DNA from: Methylobacterium trifolii
GTDB lineage: Bacteria; Pseudomonadota; Alphaproteobacteria; Rhizobiales; Beijerinckiaceae
NCBI RefSeq assembly: GCF_022179685.1
Contig: NZ_BPRB01000163.1
Span: 1-46,541, forward strand
Direction of reading: 5' to 3'
DNA: 46,541 nt
A program made the translations under genes and the position numbers. Below the pieces are notes generated by a model. The model had not been told where the DNA came from. It ran no database searches and worked only from the letters and a program-made list of their open reading frames with translations. Below are positions 1 through 8,833 of the stretch, piece after piece (positions within the stretch are counted from its first letter, which is position 1; each line of letters opens with the position of its first letter).

Positions 1-815
1 TTCAACGCTGTTTGACACTCCTCGCCGCGGTGGTCGGCGACTGGACCTGCCAAGCCTGGGGCATCCACCACGGATTCTACCACGTCGACTTCCTCGCCGG
101 CGGCGCGAAGGCCCTGACCGTCGATCCACTGCTACTCGCCAAGGTCGCCGTCGCCGGCGTCGCGTTCGGCCTCGTCGGTTTGCTGTTCGCGGAGGCCAAC
201 CACCTCCTCGGCGGGTGGCTCAAGCGCTTGGTCCCGTACGGACCGCTTCGCCCGGTGATCGGCGGCCTGGCCGTGATCGGCCTCGTCTACGCCCTCGGGA
301 CGCGCGACTACCTCGGGCTCGGCGTCTCGGCGGCCGACCCCGGCGGGATGACCATCAACACCTTCTTCGGACCGGACATCCATCCCTGGAGCTGGGTCCT
401 AAAGGTCCTCTTCACGGTCGTGACCCTCAGCGCCGGGTTCAAGGGCGGCGAGGTCACCCCCCTGTTCTTCATCGGGGCCGCGCTCGGCAACGCCCTGGCC
501 GGATTGCTCGGCGCGCCGGTGGACCTGTTTGCGGCGCTGGGGTTCGTCGCGGTCTTCGCGGGCGCCGCCAACACGCCGCTCGCCTGCACGCTGATGGGCA
601 TCGAGCTCTTCGGCGCGACGCACGGGGTCTACCTCGCGGTGGCCTGCTTCCTCGCGTACCTCTGCTCGGGCCACAACGGCATCTACCTGTCGCAGCGCAT
701 CGCCGTCCCGAAGGCGGCGACAGGCCTCGCCGGCGGCGCGACCTTGCGCGAGGCGCGGTCGGGGCGCGCGCCGGCCGTCGGGCCCCGGCCCGCCCCCTCG
801 TCCACCATCCACTGA
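1..815 (+). CDS. ClC-type anion (possibly fluoride) transporter, C-terminal part
   Basis: This is the C-terminal part of a ClC-family membrane transporter. The frame is open to the left edge (first full codon at position 3), so the start is missing. About 265 residues remain, with several hydrophobic helices. The conserved stretch [20 protein letters not shown], near visible residue 140, corresponds to the ClC segment with the G(K/R)GGE-TP-F signature, followed by the helix with [19 protein letters not shown]. The tail after about residue 235 is hydrophilic and poorly conserved in character. DUF190 and nhaA follow in the same direction, 10 and about 136 bases apart. ClC antiporters of the CLC-F branch occur with such partners in fluoride-resistance loci, so fluoride/proton exchange is likely. 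The selectivity-filter region lies upstream of the window, so chloride cannot be excluded. Confidence 0.85.
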   Translation, partial: QRCLTLLAAVVGDWTCQAWGIHHGFYHVDFLAGGAKALTVDPLLLAKVAVAGVAFGLVGLLFAEANHLLGGWLKRLVPYGPLRPVIGGLAVIGLVYALGTRDYLGLGVSAADPGGMTINTFFGPDIHPWSWVLKVLFTVVTLSAGFKGGEVTPLFFIGAALGNALAGLLGAPVDLFAALGFVAVFAGAANTPLACTLMGIELFGATHGVYLAVACFLAYLCSGHNGIYLSQRIAVPKAATGLAGGATLREARSGRAPAVGPRPAPSSTIH

Positions 816-825
816 AGGAGCCGAC

Positions 826-1227
826 ATGAACGCTTCGCATCGCGTCGTCGCGACCGAGACCGGCATGATCCGGATCTACATGAGGCCCCGGGACCGGGCG
901 GGCACCGGTCGGACCGGATGGTTTTCCGGCGGCAGGCCGCTCTATCGGGAGCTCGTCGCCCAGGCCAAGGCGGAGGGCCTCATGAACGCCGTCGCCCACC
1001 AGTCCCACCACGGCTACAGCAACCATGGGCCGATCCAGGACGATGGGGCCGAGTCGCTCAACCCCGAGCTGACCATGTGCGTCGAGCTGATCGGTACCCG
1101 CGAGCAGCTCGAAGGCTTCTGCGGCCGGCACGGTGCCCAACTCGCGAACAAAGTCATCGTCTACAAGCACCTTGAGCACTGGAGCGTCAGCCATGTCGGC
1201 GTCGGCGCGGCGGGGCGGGCTGCCTGA
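826..1227 (+). CDS. DUF190 family protein
   Basis: This 133-residue soluble protein belongs to the DUF190 family (COG1993), small PII-like ferredoxin-fold proteins of unsettled function, often encoded beside CrcB or ClC fluoride exporters. A strong ribosome-binding site (AAGGAG at about 814-819) precedes the ATG. The central region LYRELVAQAKAEGLMNAVAH, with following His- and Gly-rich residues, fits the family's helix and loop, and the C-terminal part VIVYKHLEHW is a likely beta strand. The length is somewhat above the usual 100-110 residues because of a short C-terminal extension. It sits 10 bases after the ClC gene, so the two are probably co-transcribed. A regulatory or accessory role to the transporter is inference from context. 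Confidence 0.85.
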   Translation: MNASHRVVATETGMIRIYMRPRDRAGTGRTGWFSGGRPLYRELVAQAKAEGLMNAVAHQSHHGYSNHGPIQDDGAESLNPELTMCVELIGTREQLEGFCGRHGAQLANKVIVYKHLEHWSVSHVGVGAAGRAA

Positions 1228-1363
1228 CCTGGACCGTCCCGGGCCGTTCCAGGCATCGGAGCGCCGGATAGGCCAACGGATGCGATAGCCGGCCATGGGT
1301 GCGCGGTCCGACCTTCGGACCGGCAGGCTTCAGCGCTGGTCGGGCCGCCAGCGCGGGAGACCT

Positions 1364-2089
1364 ATGCCCATGCCGCTTCGCCCGATCTCCGCCCTGCGTA
1401 ACGTCCTCCAGGGGGAGGCATCCGACGGCCTGATCCTGATGGCGAGCGCCGCCCTGGCGCTCGCCATCGCGAACTCCGGCTGGTCGGACGCCCACTTCCC
1501 AGTCCTCAAGACATACGTCGGCGGCCTCAGCGTCCTGCACTGGGTCAACGATGGTCTGATGGCGGCGTTCTTCCTGCTCGTCGGCCTGGAGATCAAGCGC
1601 GAGGTCCTCGACGGACGCCTGCGGACCTGGCCCGACCGTGTCCTTCCAGGCGTCGCGGCGCTTGGCGGCATGGTCGCCCCGGCCCTGATCTAGATCGCGG
1701 TGAACCGGCACTCGCCCGAGACCCTGCGCGGTTGGGCGATCCCGACCGCGACCGACATCGCCTTCGCCCTCGGGGTGCTGGCCCTGCTCGGGTCGCGCGT
1801 GCCCGTGTCACTCAAGATCTTCCTGACCGCGCTCGCCATCATCGACGACCTCGGGGCGATCCTCATCATCGCCGCCTTCTACACCGCGGACCTGTCGCTT
1901 CCGATGCTCGCCGGGGCGGCGGCCGTGTTCGCGGGCCTGTTCGGCATGAACAAGGCGGGGGTGAGCCGGCTGACGCCCTACCTCGTCCTCGGCGCCGTGC
2001 TGTCTTATCGTGCATCCGCCCCTGCTGCATCCGGACCATCAAGCATGGCTGCCAATAAATTATTGAATACCGAATTTACCGGAAAATAA
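1364..2089 (+). pseudogene. nhaA: Na+/H+ antiporter NhaA, interrupted and truncated
   Basis: The reading frame encodes the N-terminal half of NhaA: LQGEASDGLILMASAALALA, then LVGLEIKREVLDGRL, then [20 protein letters not shown] and [16 protein letters not shown], which carries the paired Asp residues of the ion-binding site. Two lesions break it. An in-frame TAG at 1691-1693 falls after MVAPALI, where intact homologues read on. After LGAVL (about position 2002) homology stops and the frame runs through unrelated AT-rich sequence to a stop at 2087-2089, so the last helices are gone. The start is placed at ATG 1364, behind GGGAGA at 1355-1360. The third member of the ClC-DUF190-NhaA set is therefore probably non-functional here. 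A single sequencing error could explain the TAG but not the lost C-terminus. Confidence 0.85.
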
Positions 2090-2182
2090 GTGCCCTATCG
2101 ATTATAAAACTCGGATGTGTATTTTTGTGACCGTTCCCTATCGGATCTATTGTGGTGCGTGCCACTGCGTTTCGGGGGCGTT

Positions 2183-2626
2183 CTAGATACGGAGAACTTC
2201 GAGTTCCCGTCTGCAGGTCTCGCCGAAGTCGGCGAGGGGGTCCGCGTCCTTCCCCTGTCTGATCCTGTCCTGGATCTCGGCGAAGGTCAGGTTCGGCGAG
2301 GCATAGATGTCGACCACCTGTGAAAGCAGCCGCTCGGCCGCCTCGATCACCGGGCGCGTCGACCTCAGGCGCATGCGGCCGATGAGGGCGAACATGCCGA
2401 CGACCACCTCCGGGCCCTCTGGGTCGTGGGTGATCGCGTCGGCCAGACACTTCGACGCCTCGGCGATGAACTCGTCGTAGAGCGCCTCGCGCTTCCCCGC
2501 CTCCTGCGCCTGCCATTGCGCCTTGCGCGCGCCGTTCTGGGTCAGCCACGTCGTCACCAACGACGAGGCCGCGCCCACGAGGGAGCCGGCCAGGCCGGTG
2601 GCGGCCGTAAGGACCGCGATTTCCAT
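2183..2626 (-). CDS. Small membrane-anchored protein of unknown function
   Basis: I do not recognise this 147-residue protein. Residues about 5-30 (VLTAATGLAGSLVGAASSLV) form one hydrophobic segment, a likely membrane anchor, followed by a mostly helical, charged cytoplasmic-type domain rich in Glu and Arg. A near-perfect ribosome-binding site (AGGAGG, five bases before the ATG) fixes the start at 2626. It begins 20 bases after the stop codon of the TetR gene at 2647-3291 on the same strand, so the two are probably co-transcribed. That would place it under the same control as the divergent efflux operon. No function can be assigned. Confidence 0.75.
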   Translation of the reverse strand: MEIAVLTAATGLAGSLVGAASSLVTTWLTQNGARKAQWQAQEAGKREALYDEFIAEASKCLADAITHDPEGPEVVVGMFALIGRMRLRSTRPVIEAAERLLSQVVDIYASPNLTFAEIQDRIRQGKDADPLADFGETCRRELEVLRI

Positions 2627-2646
2627 GACGTCCTCCTGATCGAATC

Positions 2647-3291
2647 TCAGCGACCTTCGCCTGCGCGACCCACGACGAGGGTCCGTTCAAGCATGTCGAG
2701 GTGGGCGTCGAAGTAGGCGGCCATATCCATGGGGTAGGCATCCCCGAACTGCGTGCGCCAGATCGAGGCGGACACGGCCGCTGCCATCATCAGGTTCGGG
2801 AACTCGCTAGCGGCGACAGGCCGGAATTCGCCGCGTTCCACACCGTAGGCGAGGACGGCGGCCAACCGGGCGTTCACCGGCCCGATGACCTCGTCGTGCC
2901 ACCGCACAGCCAGTTCCGGAAAGCGCGTCCCGTCGGCTAGCAGCAGCCGGAGCAACTCCCGGCCGCGTCGGTCATGGACCAGGGCGTCGTAGACGAACCG
3001 GAAGTAGGCCCGGAGGATCTCCATCGCCGGGCCCTTCGGATTGGTCGCCAAGCTGGCGAGTAGGTCGAGGGTGGGCTGCACCATTTCCTTGAAGGTGGCG
3101 ACGAAAAGATCCTCCTTGCTCGGGAAGTAGAGGTAGACCGTGCCCTTCGTGATCCCGGCGCGAAGGGCCACGTCGTCGACCCGCGTCCCAGCGAAGCCCT
3201 TGAGGGCGAACTCCTCGAACGCCGCCTCCAGGATCTCGCCCGGTCGCGCTTCCTTGCGCCTCTGCCTCGGTCCCACCGCCGCCTTGCTCAT
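2647..3291 (-). CDS. TetR/AcrR family transcriptional regulator
   Basis: This 214-residue protein has a typical TetR N-terminal helix-turn-helix at about residues 16-62: ILEAAFEEFALKGFAGTRVD, then ALRAGITKGTVYLYFPSKED. The larger ligand-binding C-terminal part resembles the efflux-linked AcrR/TetR_C group. The start is supported by AGGGA just upstream. The gene diverges from the double-adaptor RND operon at 3522-8833, and a near-palindromic operator candidate lies 13 bases upstream of its own start. It most likely represses both its own operon (with 2183-2626) and the pump until an inducer binds. The inducer cannot be guessed from sequence. Confidence 0.92.
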   Translation of the reverse strand: MSKAAVGPRQRRKEARPGEILEAAFEEFALKGFAGTRVDDVALRAGITKGTVYLYFPSKEDLFVATFKEMVQPTLDLLASLATNPKGPAMEILRAYFRFVYDALVHDRRGRELLRLLLADGTRFPELAVRWHDEVIGPVNARLAAVLAYGVERGEFRPVAASEFPNLMMAAAVSASIWRTQFGDAYPMDMAAYFDAHLDMLERTLVVGRAGEGR

Positions 3292-3303
3292 CTCATTCCC
3301 TGT

Positions 3304-3321
3304 TGACTGACTGGTTAGTTA
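3304..3321. promoter_or_regulatory. Candidate TetR operator
   Basis: The 18 bases TGACTGAC-TG-GTTAGTTA form an imperfect inverted repeat: each 8-base half matches the reverse complement of the other at six positions. It lies between the TetR start (3291) and the adaptor operon. TetR-type repressors of RND pumps commonly bind TGACT/AGTTA-rich palindromes of this size, so autoregulation and pump repression are the likely roles. Confidence 0.6.
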
Positions 3322-3521
3322 TTAGTAGATCATGGGCATCCCGGCAAGCGCGTCGCCTTCATGGCCGCGTGGCCGTACGGGACAACCCCTTCGCCCCATC
3401 CAGGGGCACCGGAATGGCCGTCGCCCCCCGGGAGCGACGGCCGAGAAGGAGCGGCTGCTTCGCCCCCTCGCAGCCGCTCCTTCGCCCCCCCGTCCACGCG
3501 GGTGATACGGAGCCCGATCCC

Positions 3522-4580
3522 ATGATGACCCGCCTGACCCTTCTTTCGGTGGCGCTGCTCGTCGCAAGTGATGCGGTTGCGACCGAGGCGGTCTCTGTGA
3601 AGACGGTCACCGCGGTCCGCGCCCCGGTCTCGGAGGACGTGGTGCTGAGCGGGGACATCCAGGCGAAGTATCTGTCCAACGTCTCCTTCCGCGTGACCGG
3701 CAAGATCTCGGAGCGCCTGGCCGAGGTCGGGGACCATGTCCGGGCCGACCAGGTCATCGCGAGGCTGGAGACGCAGGAGCAACAGGTCAACGTCGACACC
3801 GCCCAGGCCGCTCTCAACTCCGCCGAGGCGCTCCTTATACAGGCCAAGGTGAACTTCGAGCGCCAGCAGACCCTGATGAAGAGCGGCTACACCACCCGCA
3901 CCACCTACGACGGGGCGGAGCAGCAGCTTCGAACGACGCAGGCGTCGGTCGATTCGGCCCGGGCGGCCCTCGGTACGGCCAAGGAGCAGTTCACCTACAC
4001 CGAGCTTCGGACCGGCGTGGCCGGCATCATCACAGCCCGCAGCGCGGAGGCAGGCCAGGTGGTCTCCTCTGGCCAGACCGTGTTCACGCTGGCGCAGGAC
4101 GGAAGCCGCGACGCCGTCTTCACGGTCCCGACCATCCTGCTGGAGCCGCCCCCCGAGAGCCGGAAGGTCGACGTCTCGCTCCAGGCCGACCCGCGCGTGA
4201 CCACAGTCGGGACCGTGCGGGAGATCTCCCCCACCGTCGACACGAACTCCGGCGGCGTCCGCGTGAAGATCGGTCTCGACGCGGTGCCGGCCGGGATGTC
4301 GCTGGGGGCGGTGGTGCTCGGACGTGCCCGCCTGCGCCCGCGGGATGCGGTGACGCTGCCGTGGAGCGCGCTCTTCCGATGGAAGGACGCGTCGGCGGTG
4401 TGGGTCCTCGACCCGGGAACGGGGAGCGTGTCGCCCAAGCCCGTCGAGATCGACCGCTACGAAGGCTCGGGCATCGTCCTCGCCGGTGGCGTCGAGCCCG
4501 GCGAGGAGGTCGTCACCGCCGGCATCCAGTTCCTGTCACCGGGCCGAAAGGTCACCGTCGCCGGAAAGGGCACGCCGTGA
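3522..4580 (+). CDS. RND efflux periplasmic adaptor (first of two)
   Basis: This membrane fusion protein links an inner-membrane RND pump to an outer-membrane channel. I place the start at ATG 3522, preceded by GGAG (3509-3512) and followed by a clean signal peptide, MMTRLTLLSVALLVASDAVA. A longer open frame from 3303 would overlap the operator. Domains follow the adaptor order: a barrel-sandwich half (SNVSFRVTGKISERLAEVGD), a coiled-coil hairpin rich in Ala, Gln and Glu at about residues 85-150, the second lipoyl half (YTELRTGVAGIITARSAEAG), then the beta-barrel and membrane-proximal parts. Length is about 352 residues. The next gene overlaps its stop codon (GTGA). Two consecutive adaptors before one RND permease recall Pseudomonas TriA-TriB-TriC. 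Confidence 0.9.
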   Translation: MMTRLTLLSVALLVASDAVATEAVSVKTVTAVRAPVSEDVVLSGDIQAKYLSNVSFRVTGKISERLAEVGDHVRADQVIARLETQEQQVNVDTAQAALNSAEALLIQAKVNFERQQTLMKSGYTTRTTYDGAEQQLRTTQASVDSARAALGTAKEQFTYTELRTGVAGIITARSAEAGQVVSSGQTVFTLAQDGSRDAVFTVPTILLEPPPESRKVDVSLQADPRVTTVGTVREISPTVDTNSGGVRVKIGLDAVPAGMSLGAVVLGRARLRPRDAVTLPWSALFRWKDASAVWVLDPGTGSVSPKPVEIDRYEGSGIVLAGGVEPGEEVVTAGIQFLSPGRKVTVAGKGTP

Positions 4581-5650
4581 GACGCCTCGTCCTCCCCATC
4601 GCCGCCCTCGTCGCCCTTTCGGGCTGCAAGGAGCAGAAGGCCGAGGCCCCGCCGCCGGTCCGCCCGGTCCTGACGACGACCGTGGCACTGGAGGAAGCCC
4701 GGACCTTCGGCCCCTTCGCGGGCACGGTCCAGCCTCGCTACGAGAGCCAACTCGGCTTCCGGATCGGCGGTCGCATCGTCGCCCGCGACGTCTTCGTCGG
4801 CGACCAAGTCGCCAAGGGCACGCGGCTTGCCGCCCTTGATCCCACCGTGCAGCAGTTCGCCCTGGTGCGGGCCCGCGCCGACGTGGCCGATGCCCAGGCG
4901 CAAGTGAAGAACGCCTCGGCCGCCGAGGGGCGGCAACGCATCCTGTTCGAGAACAACAGCGCCGTGACGCAGGCCCAGCTCGACGGGGCGGTGGCCAATC
5001 GCGACACCGCCGACGCCCGGCTGGCCCAGGCCAAGGCCGCCCTGCAGAAGGCCACGGACGAGCTCGGCTACGCCACGCTCACCGCGGGCTTCGACGGCGT
5101 CGTCACGGCGTGGAGCGCCGAGGTCGGGCAGGTGGTCCCGCCGGGGCAGGTGGTGGTCACGATGGCGCGTCCCGACGTGCGCGAGGCCGTGGTCGACATC
5201 CCGGACGATCTGATCGGCGAAATGCCGAAGGACATCGAGTTCACGGTCAGGCTCCAGGAGGTTCCCGAGGTCACCGCCAGGGCCCGCGTGCGCGAGATCG
5301 GTCCCCTGGCCGAAGCCTCGACCCGGACGCGACGCGTGCGCATGTCCCTGATCGATCCGCCCGATGGTTTCCGCCTCGGCAATACCGTCACGGTCGCGTT
5401 CGAGCGGCCGGTCTCTCCGCGCTTCCCGGTGCCGTCGACGGCCCTCGTCGAGGACGACGGCCACGCCGCGGTCTGGGTCGTCGCCCCGGACGGCAGGACC
5501 ATAAACCGCCGCGAGGTCACGATCCTGGAACGCGAGGAGGGTCGCGCCTTCGTCGGGACCGGTCTCAAGGCCGGCGAGAAGGTCGCCGTCGCCGGCGTCC
5601 ACGGCTTCACCGAGGGCCAGGCCGTCCGGCTTCCCGAGACCGACCTCTAG
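4577..5650 (+). CDS. RND efflux periplasmic adaptor lipoprotein (second of two)
   Basis: This is a second membrane fusion protein of about 357 residues. The start is GTG 4577, overlapping the previous stop (GTGA) and preceded by GGAAAGGG at 4563-4570, which indicates translational coupling. The N-terminus is a lipoprotein signal with lipobox ALSGC, so the protein is probably anchored by lipid. The lipoyl half SQLGFRIGGRIVARDVFVGD, an Ala/Gln-rich coiled-coil hairpin at about residues 90-145, the returning strand YATLTAGFDGVVTAWSAEVG and a beta-barrel region follow. It differs clearly from the first adaptor, so it is a paralogue and not a recent duplicate. The pair probably forms a heteromeric adaptor ring around the permease encoded next. 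Confidence 0.9.
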   Translation: MRRLVLPIAALVALSGCKEQKAEAPPPVRPVLTTTVALEEARTFGPFAGTVQPRYESQLGFRIGGRIVARDVFVGDQVAKGTRLAALDPTVQQFALVRARADVADAQAQVKNASAAEGRQRILFENNSAVTQAQLDGAVANRDTADARLAQAKAALQKATDELGYATLTAGFDGVVTAWSAEVGQVVPPGQVVVTMARPDVREAVVDIPDDLIGEMPKDIEFTVRLQEVPEVTARARVREIGPLAEASTRTRRVRMSLIDPPDGFRLGNTVTVAFERPVSPRFPVPSTALVEDDGHAAVWVVAPDGRTINRREVTILEREEGRAFVGTGLKAGEKVAVAGVHGFTEGQAVRLPETDL

Positions 5651-5737
5651 GCCCGATCCGCCGCGGTCTTCCCCTCCAATCGCCCTTTCCGTTCACCCGC
5701 GGGTCCCGGACCTGTCGAGCCGCGCAAGGATGCGCCG

Positions 5738-8700
5738 ATGAAATCCTTCAACATCTCGGAATGGGCGCTGTCCCACCGGTCCTTCATCTGGTTCCTCATG
5801 GCCATCGCGCTGTTGGCCGGGGCCATGGCCTACACCAAGCTCGGGCGCGAGGAGGACCCGGCCTTTGCGATCAAGACCATGGTCGTCCAGGCCCGCTGGC
5901 CGGGCGCCACCATCGACGAGACGCTGCAACAGGTGACCGAGCGCATCGAGAAGGAGGTCAAGCAGATCAACGCGGTCGATTACACGAAGAGCTACACGAC
6001 CCCGGGCCAGACAACCGTGTTCGTCAACCTTCGCGAGACCACGCCCCCCAAAACCATCCCGTGGCTGTTCTACCAGGTGCGCAAGCGCCTCGGCGACATC
6101 CAGGGCACGTTCCCGCAGGGCGTCCAGCCGCTGGGCTACAACGACGAGTTCGGCGACGTGTTCGGCAACATCTACGCCTTCACGTCGGACGGCCTCTCGA
6201 TGCGTCAGCTCCGCGACTACGTCGAGCAGGTGCGCACCGGCGTCCTGGCCGTGGAGAACGTCGGCAAGACCCAGATCCTGGGCGCGCGCGACGAGGTGAT
6301 CTACCTCGACTTCTCGGTGCGCAAGCTCGCCGCGCTCGGCATCGACATGCAGAGCGTCATCAACACCCTGCAGGCCCAGAACGCCGTCCAGCCCTCGGGC
6401 GTGATCCAGGCCGGGCCCGAGCAGGTCAGCGTGCGCGTCGGCGGGCAGTTCACGGACGAGAACAGCCTGAAGGCCATCAACCTGCGGATCAACGACCGCT
6501 TCTTCCGGCTCTCGGACGTGGCCGAGATCTCCCGCGGCTTCACCGATCCGCCCGAGGCCCTGTTCCGCTACGACGGCCAGCCCGCCATCGGGCTCGCCGT
6601 CGCCATGCAGGCCAGCGCCAATCTCCTGCACTTCGGCGAGGCGCTGAAGGAGAAGATGCGCGAGCTCGAAGCCGACCTGCCCGCGGGCGTCGGCATCCAC
6701 CTCGTCTCAGACCAGCCCAAGATCGTGGAGGAGGCCGTGGGCGGCTTCGTCCAGGCCCTGATCGAGGCGGTAGTGATCGTTCTGGCGGTGAGCTTCATCA
6801 GCCTGGGGTGGCGCGCCGGCCTCGTCGTCTCGCTCTCCATCCCGCTGGTCCTGGCCATCACCTTCGTGATCATGGACGCCATGGGGGTGACGCTCCAGCG
6901 CATCTCGCTCGGCGCGCTCATCATCGCGCTCGGCCTCCTGGTCGACGACGCCATGATCTCCGTCGAGATGATGGTCGCACGTTTGGAGGTCGGCGACAGC
7001 CTGCAGAAGGCCGCCGTCTTCGCCTACACCTCCACCGCCTTCCCGATGCTGACGGGCACGCTCGTGACGGTGGCGGGCTTCATCCCCATCGGATTCAACG
7101 GCTCGTCGGCGGGCGAGTACACCTACTCGCTCTTCGTCGTCATCGCGGTCTCGCTCCTCGTCTCATGGGTGGTGGCCGTGGCGTTCACCCCCCTGATCGG
7201 GGTCAAGATCCTGCCGAAGGCCATCAAGGGCCACCACGACAAGCCGAGCCGCACGCTCTCGGCCTTCCGCGCCCTGCTCCTGCCCGCCATGCGCCATCGC
7301 TGGCTGACCGTGACGGTCTGCGTCGCGCTGCTCGGGGCCTCCGTCTACGGCCTCGGCTTCGTCCAGCAGCAGTTCTTCCCGTCCTCGGATCGGCCCGAGG
7401 TGCTCGTCGACATGACGCTGCCGCAGAGCGCCAGCATCGGCGAGACGCAGGCCCAGATGGACCGCTTCGAGAGCGTGCTGAAGGGCGATCCCGAGATCCG
7501 GCACTGGACCTCCTACGTCGGACAGGGCGCCGTCCGCTTCTACCTTCCGCTGGACCAGCAACTCGCCAACGCCTTCTTCGGCCAGATCGTCATCGAGACG
7601 GCCTCCCTGGAAGCGCGCGGCCGCACCATCGCGCGCCTGAGCGAGGTCGCGAAGCGGGACTTCGTCGGCACCGACGTCTTCGTGCATCCGCTGGACATCG
7701 GGCCGCCGGTCGGACGCCCGATCCAGTACCGGATCGGCGGCCCCGACCTGCAGGTGGTGCGCCAGTCGGCGATGACGCTGTCGAACATCGTCGCCGCGAA
7801 TGCCAGCCTGTCCGTCCCGACCCTCGACTGGAACGAGCCCGGCAAGGTGCTCAAGGTCGAGATCCTGCAGGACAAGGCGCGCCAGCTCGGCATCACCTCG
7901 AAGGACATCGCCACCATCCTCAACGGGGTCGTGGGCGGCGGCAGCATCACCCAGGTCCGGGACTCGATCTATCTCGTGAACGTGGTCAGCCGCGCCCAGG
8001 CCGCCGAGCGGCACTCCATCGACACCCTGAAGAGCCTCCAGGTCCCGCTCCCCAACGGCAGCACCGTCTCCCTGCTGGCCTTCGCCAAGATCCGCTACGA
8101 CCTGGAGCAACCCATTGTCTGGCGGCGCGACCGGCTCCCCACCATCACCGTCAAGGCCACCATCAAGGACGCCACGCAGGCGGCCACGGTCGTGGCCGCC
8201 CTGAAGCCCGAGATCGAGGCGTTCCGGAAGACGCTTCCCGCGGGCTACGTCCTCGCGACGGGTGGCGAGGTCGAGGAAAGCGGGAAGGGTGCCGGTCCCA
8301 TCGCGGCCGTGGCGCCTGTGATGCTCCTCGCCATGGCCTTCTTCCTCATGGTGCAGCTGCAGAGCATCCAGAAGCTCTTCCTGGTGGTCAGCGTCGCGCC
8401 CCTCGGCCTCATCGGCGTCGTGGCGGCCCTCCTGCCCTCGGGGGCGCCGCTCGGCTTCGTCGCGATCCTCGGCGTGCTGGCCCTCATCGGCATCATCATC
8501 CGCAACTCGGTAATCATGGTCGCCCAGATCGAGGAGTACGAGGCCACGGGCATGCCGAGGTGGGACGCCGTGGTCGAGGCGACCTGCCATCGCATGCGGC
8601 CCATCCTCCTCACGGCCGCCGCCGCCAGCCTCGCGATGATCCCCATCGCGCGCGAGATCTTCTGGGGGCCGATGGCCTATGCCATGATCGGCGGCATCAT

Positions 8701-8833
8701 CGCCGGCACCTTCCTGACCCTGTTCTTCCTGCCCGCCCTGTATGTCGGCTGGTACCGGATCAAGCCCGGTCGGGGCGAAGGAAAGGCGGCGACCGCCGCG
8801 GACCCGCATGGCCACAGTCAGGTGCCGGCGTGA
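5738..8833 (+). CDS. RND efflux permease, TriC-like
   Basis: This 1031-residue RND permease is full length. The N-terminus MKSFNISEWALSHRSFIWFL and the segment LGREEDPAFAIKTMVVQARW closely recall TriC-type permeases, which work with two adaptors. The duplicated RND plan is visible: TM1, a large periplasmic loop, TM2-6 with GLLVDDAMISVEMM carrying the paired Asp residues of the proton relay, TM7, a second loop, and TM8-12 with the C-terminal RNSVIMVAQIEEYE region. A ribosome-binding site AAGGA lies seven bases before the ATG. The gap from the adaptor is 87 bases. No outer-membrane factor is encoded nearby, so the pump probably borrows a TolC-like channel. Substrates are unknown. Confidence 0.95.
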   Translation: MKSFNISEWALSHRSFIWFLMAIALLAGAMAYTKLGREEDPAFAIKTMVVQARWPGATIDETLQQVTERIEKEVKQINAVDYTKSYTTPGQTTVFVNLRETTPPKTIPWLFYQVRKRLGDIQGTFPQGVQPLGYNDEFGDVFGNIYAFTSDGLSMRQLRDYVEQVRTGVLAVENVGKTQILGARDEVIYLDFSVRKLAALGIDMQSVINTLQAQNAVQPSGVIQAGPEQVSVRVGGQFTDENSLKAINLRINDRFFRLSDVAEISRGFTDPPEALFRYDGQPAIGLAVAMQASANLLHFGEALKEKMRELEADLPAGVGIHLVSDQPKIVEEAVGGFVQALIEAVVIVLAVSFISLGWRAGLVVSLSIPLVLAITFVIMDAMGVTLQRISLGALIIALGLLVDDAMISVEMMVARLEVGDSLQKAAVFAYTSTAFPMLTGTLVTVAGFIPIGFNGSSAGEYTYSLFVVIAVSLLVSWVVAVAFTPLIGVKILPKAIKGHHDKPSRTLSAFRALLLPAMRHRWLTVTVCVALLGASVYGLGFVQQQFFPSSDRPEVLVDMTLPQSASIGETQAQMDRFESVLKGDPEIRHWTSYVGQGAVRFYLPLDQQLANAFFGQIVIETASLEARGRTIARLSEVAKRDFVGTDVFVHPLDIGPPVGRPIQYRIGGPDLQVVRQSAMTLSNIVAANASLSVPTLDWNEPGKVLKVEILQDKARQLGITSKDIATILNGVVGGGSITQVRDSIYLVNVVSRAQAAERHSIDTLKSLQVPLPNGSTVSLLAFAKIRYDLEQPIVWRRDRLPTITVKATIKDATQAATVVAALKPEIEAFRKTLPAGYVLATGGEVEESGKGAGPIAAVAPVMLLAMAFFLMVQLQSIQKLFLVVSVAPLGLIGVVAALLPSGAPLGFVAILGVLALIGIIIRNSVIMVAQIEEYEATGMPRWDAVVEATCHRMRPILLTAAAASLAMIPIAREIFWGPMAYAMIGGIIAGTFLTLFFLPALYVGWYRIKPGRGEGKAATAADPHGHSQVPA

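Noticed and set aside
5110..8829. Very long plus-strand open frame overlapping the adaptor and RND permease
   Set aside because: It is an Arg/Pro/Gly-rich shadow frame of high-GC DNA; only its last part from 8830 is a real gene (TetR).
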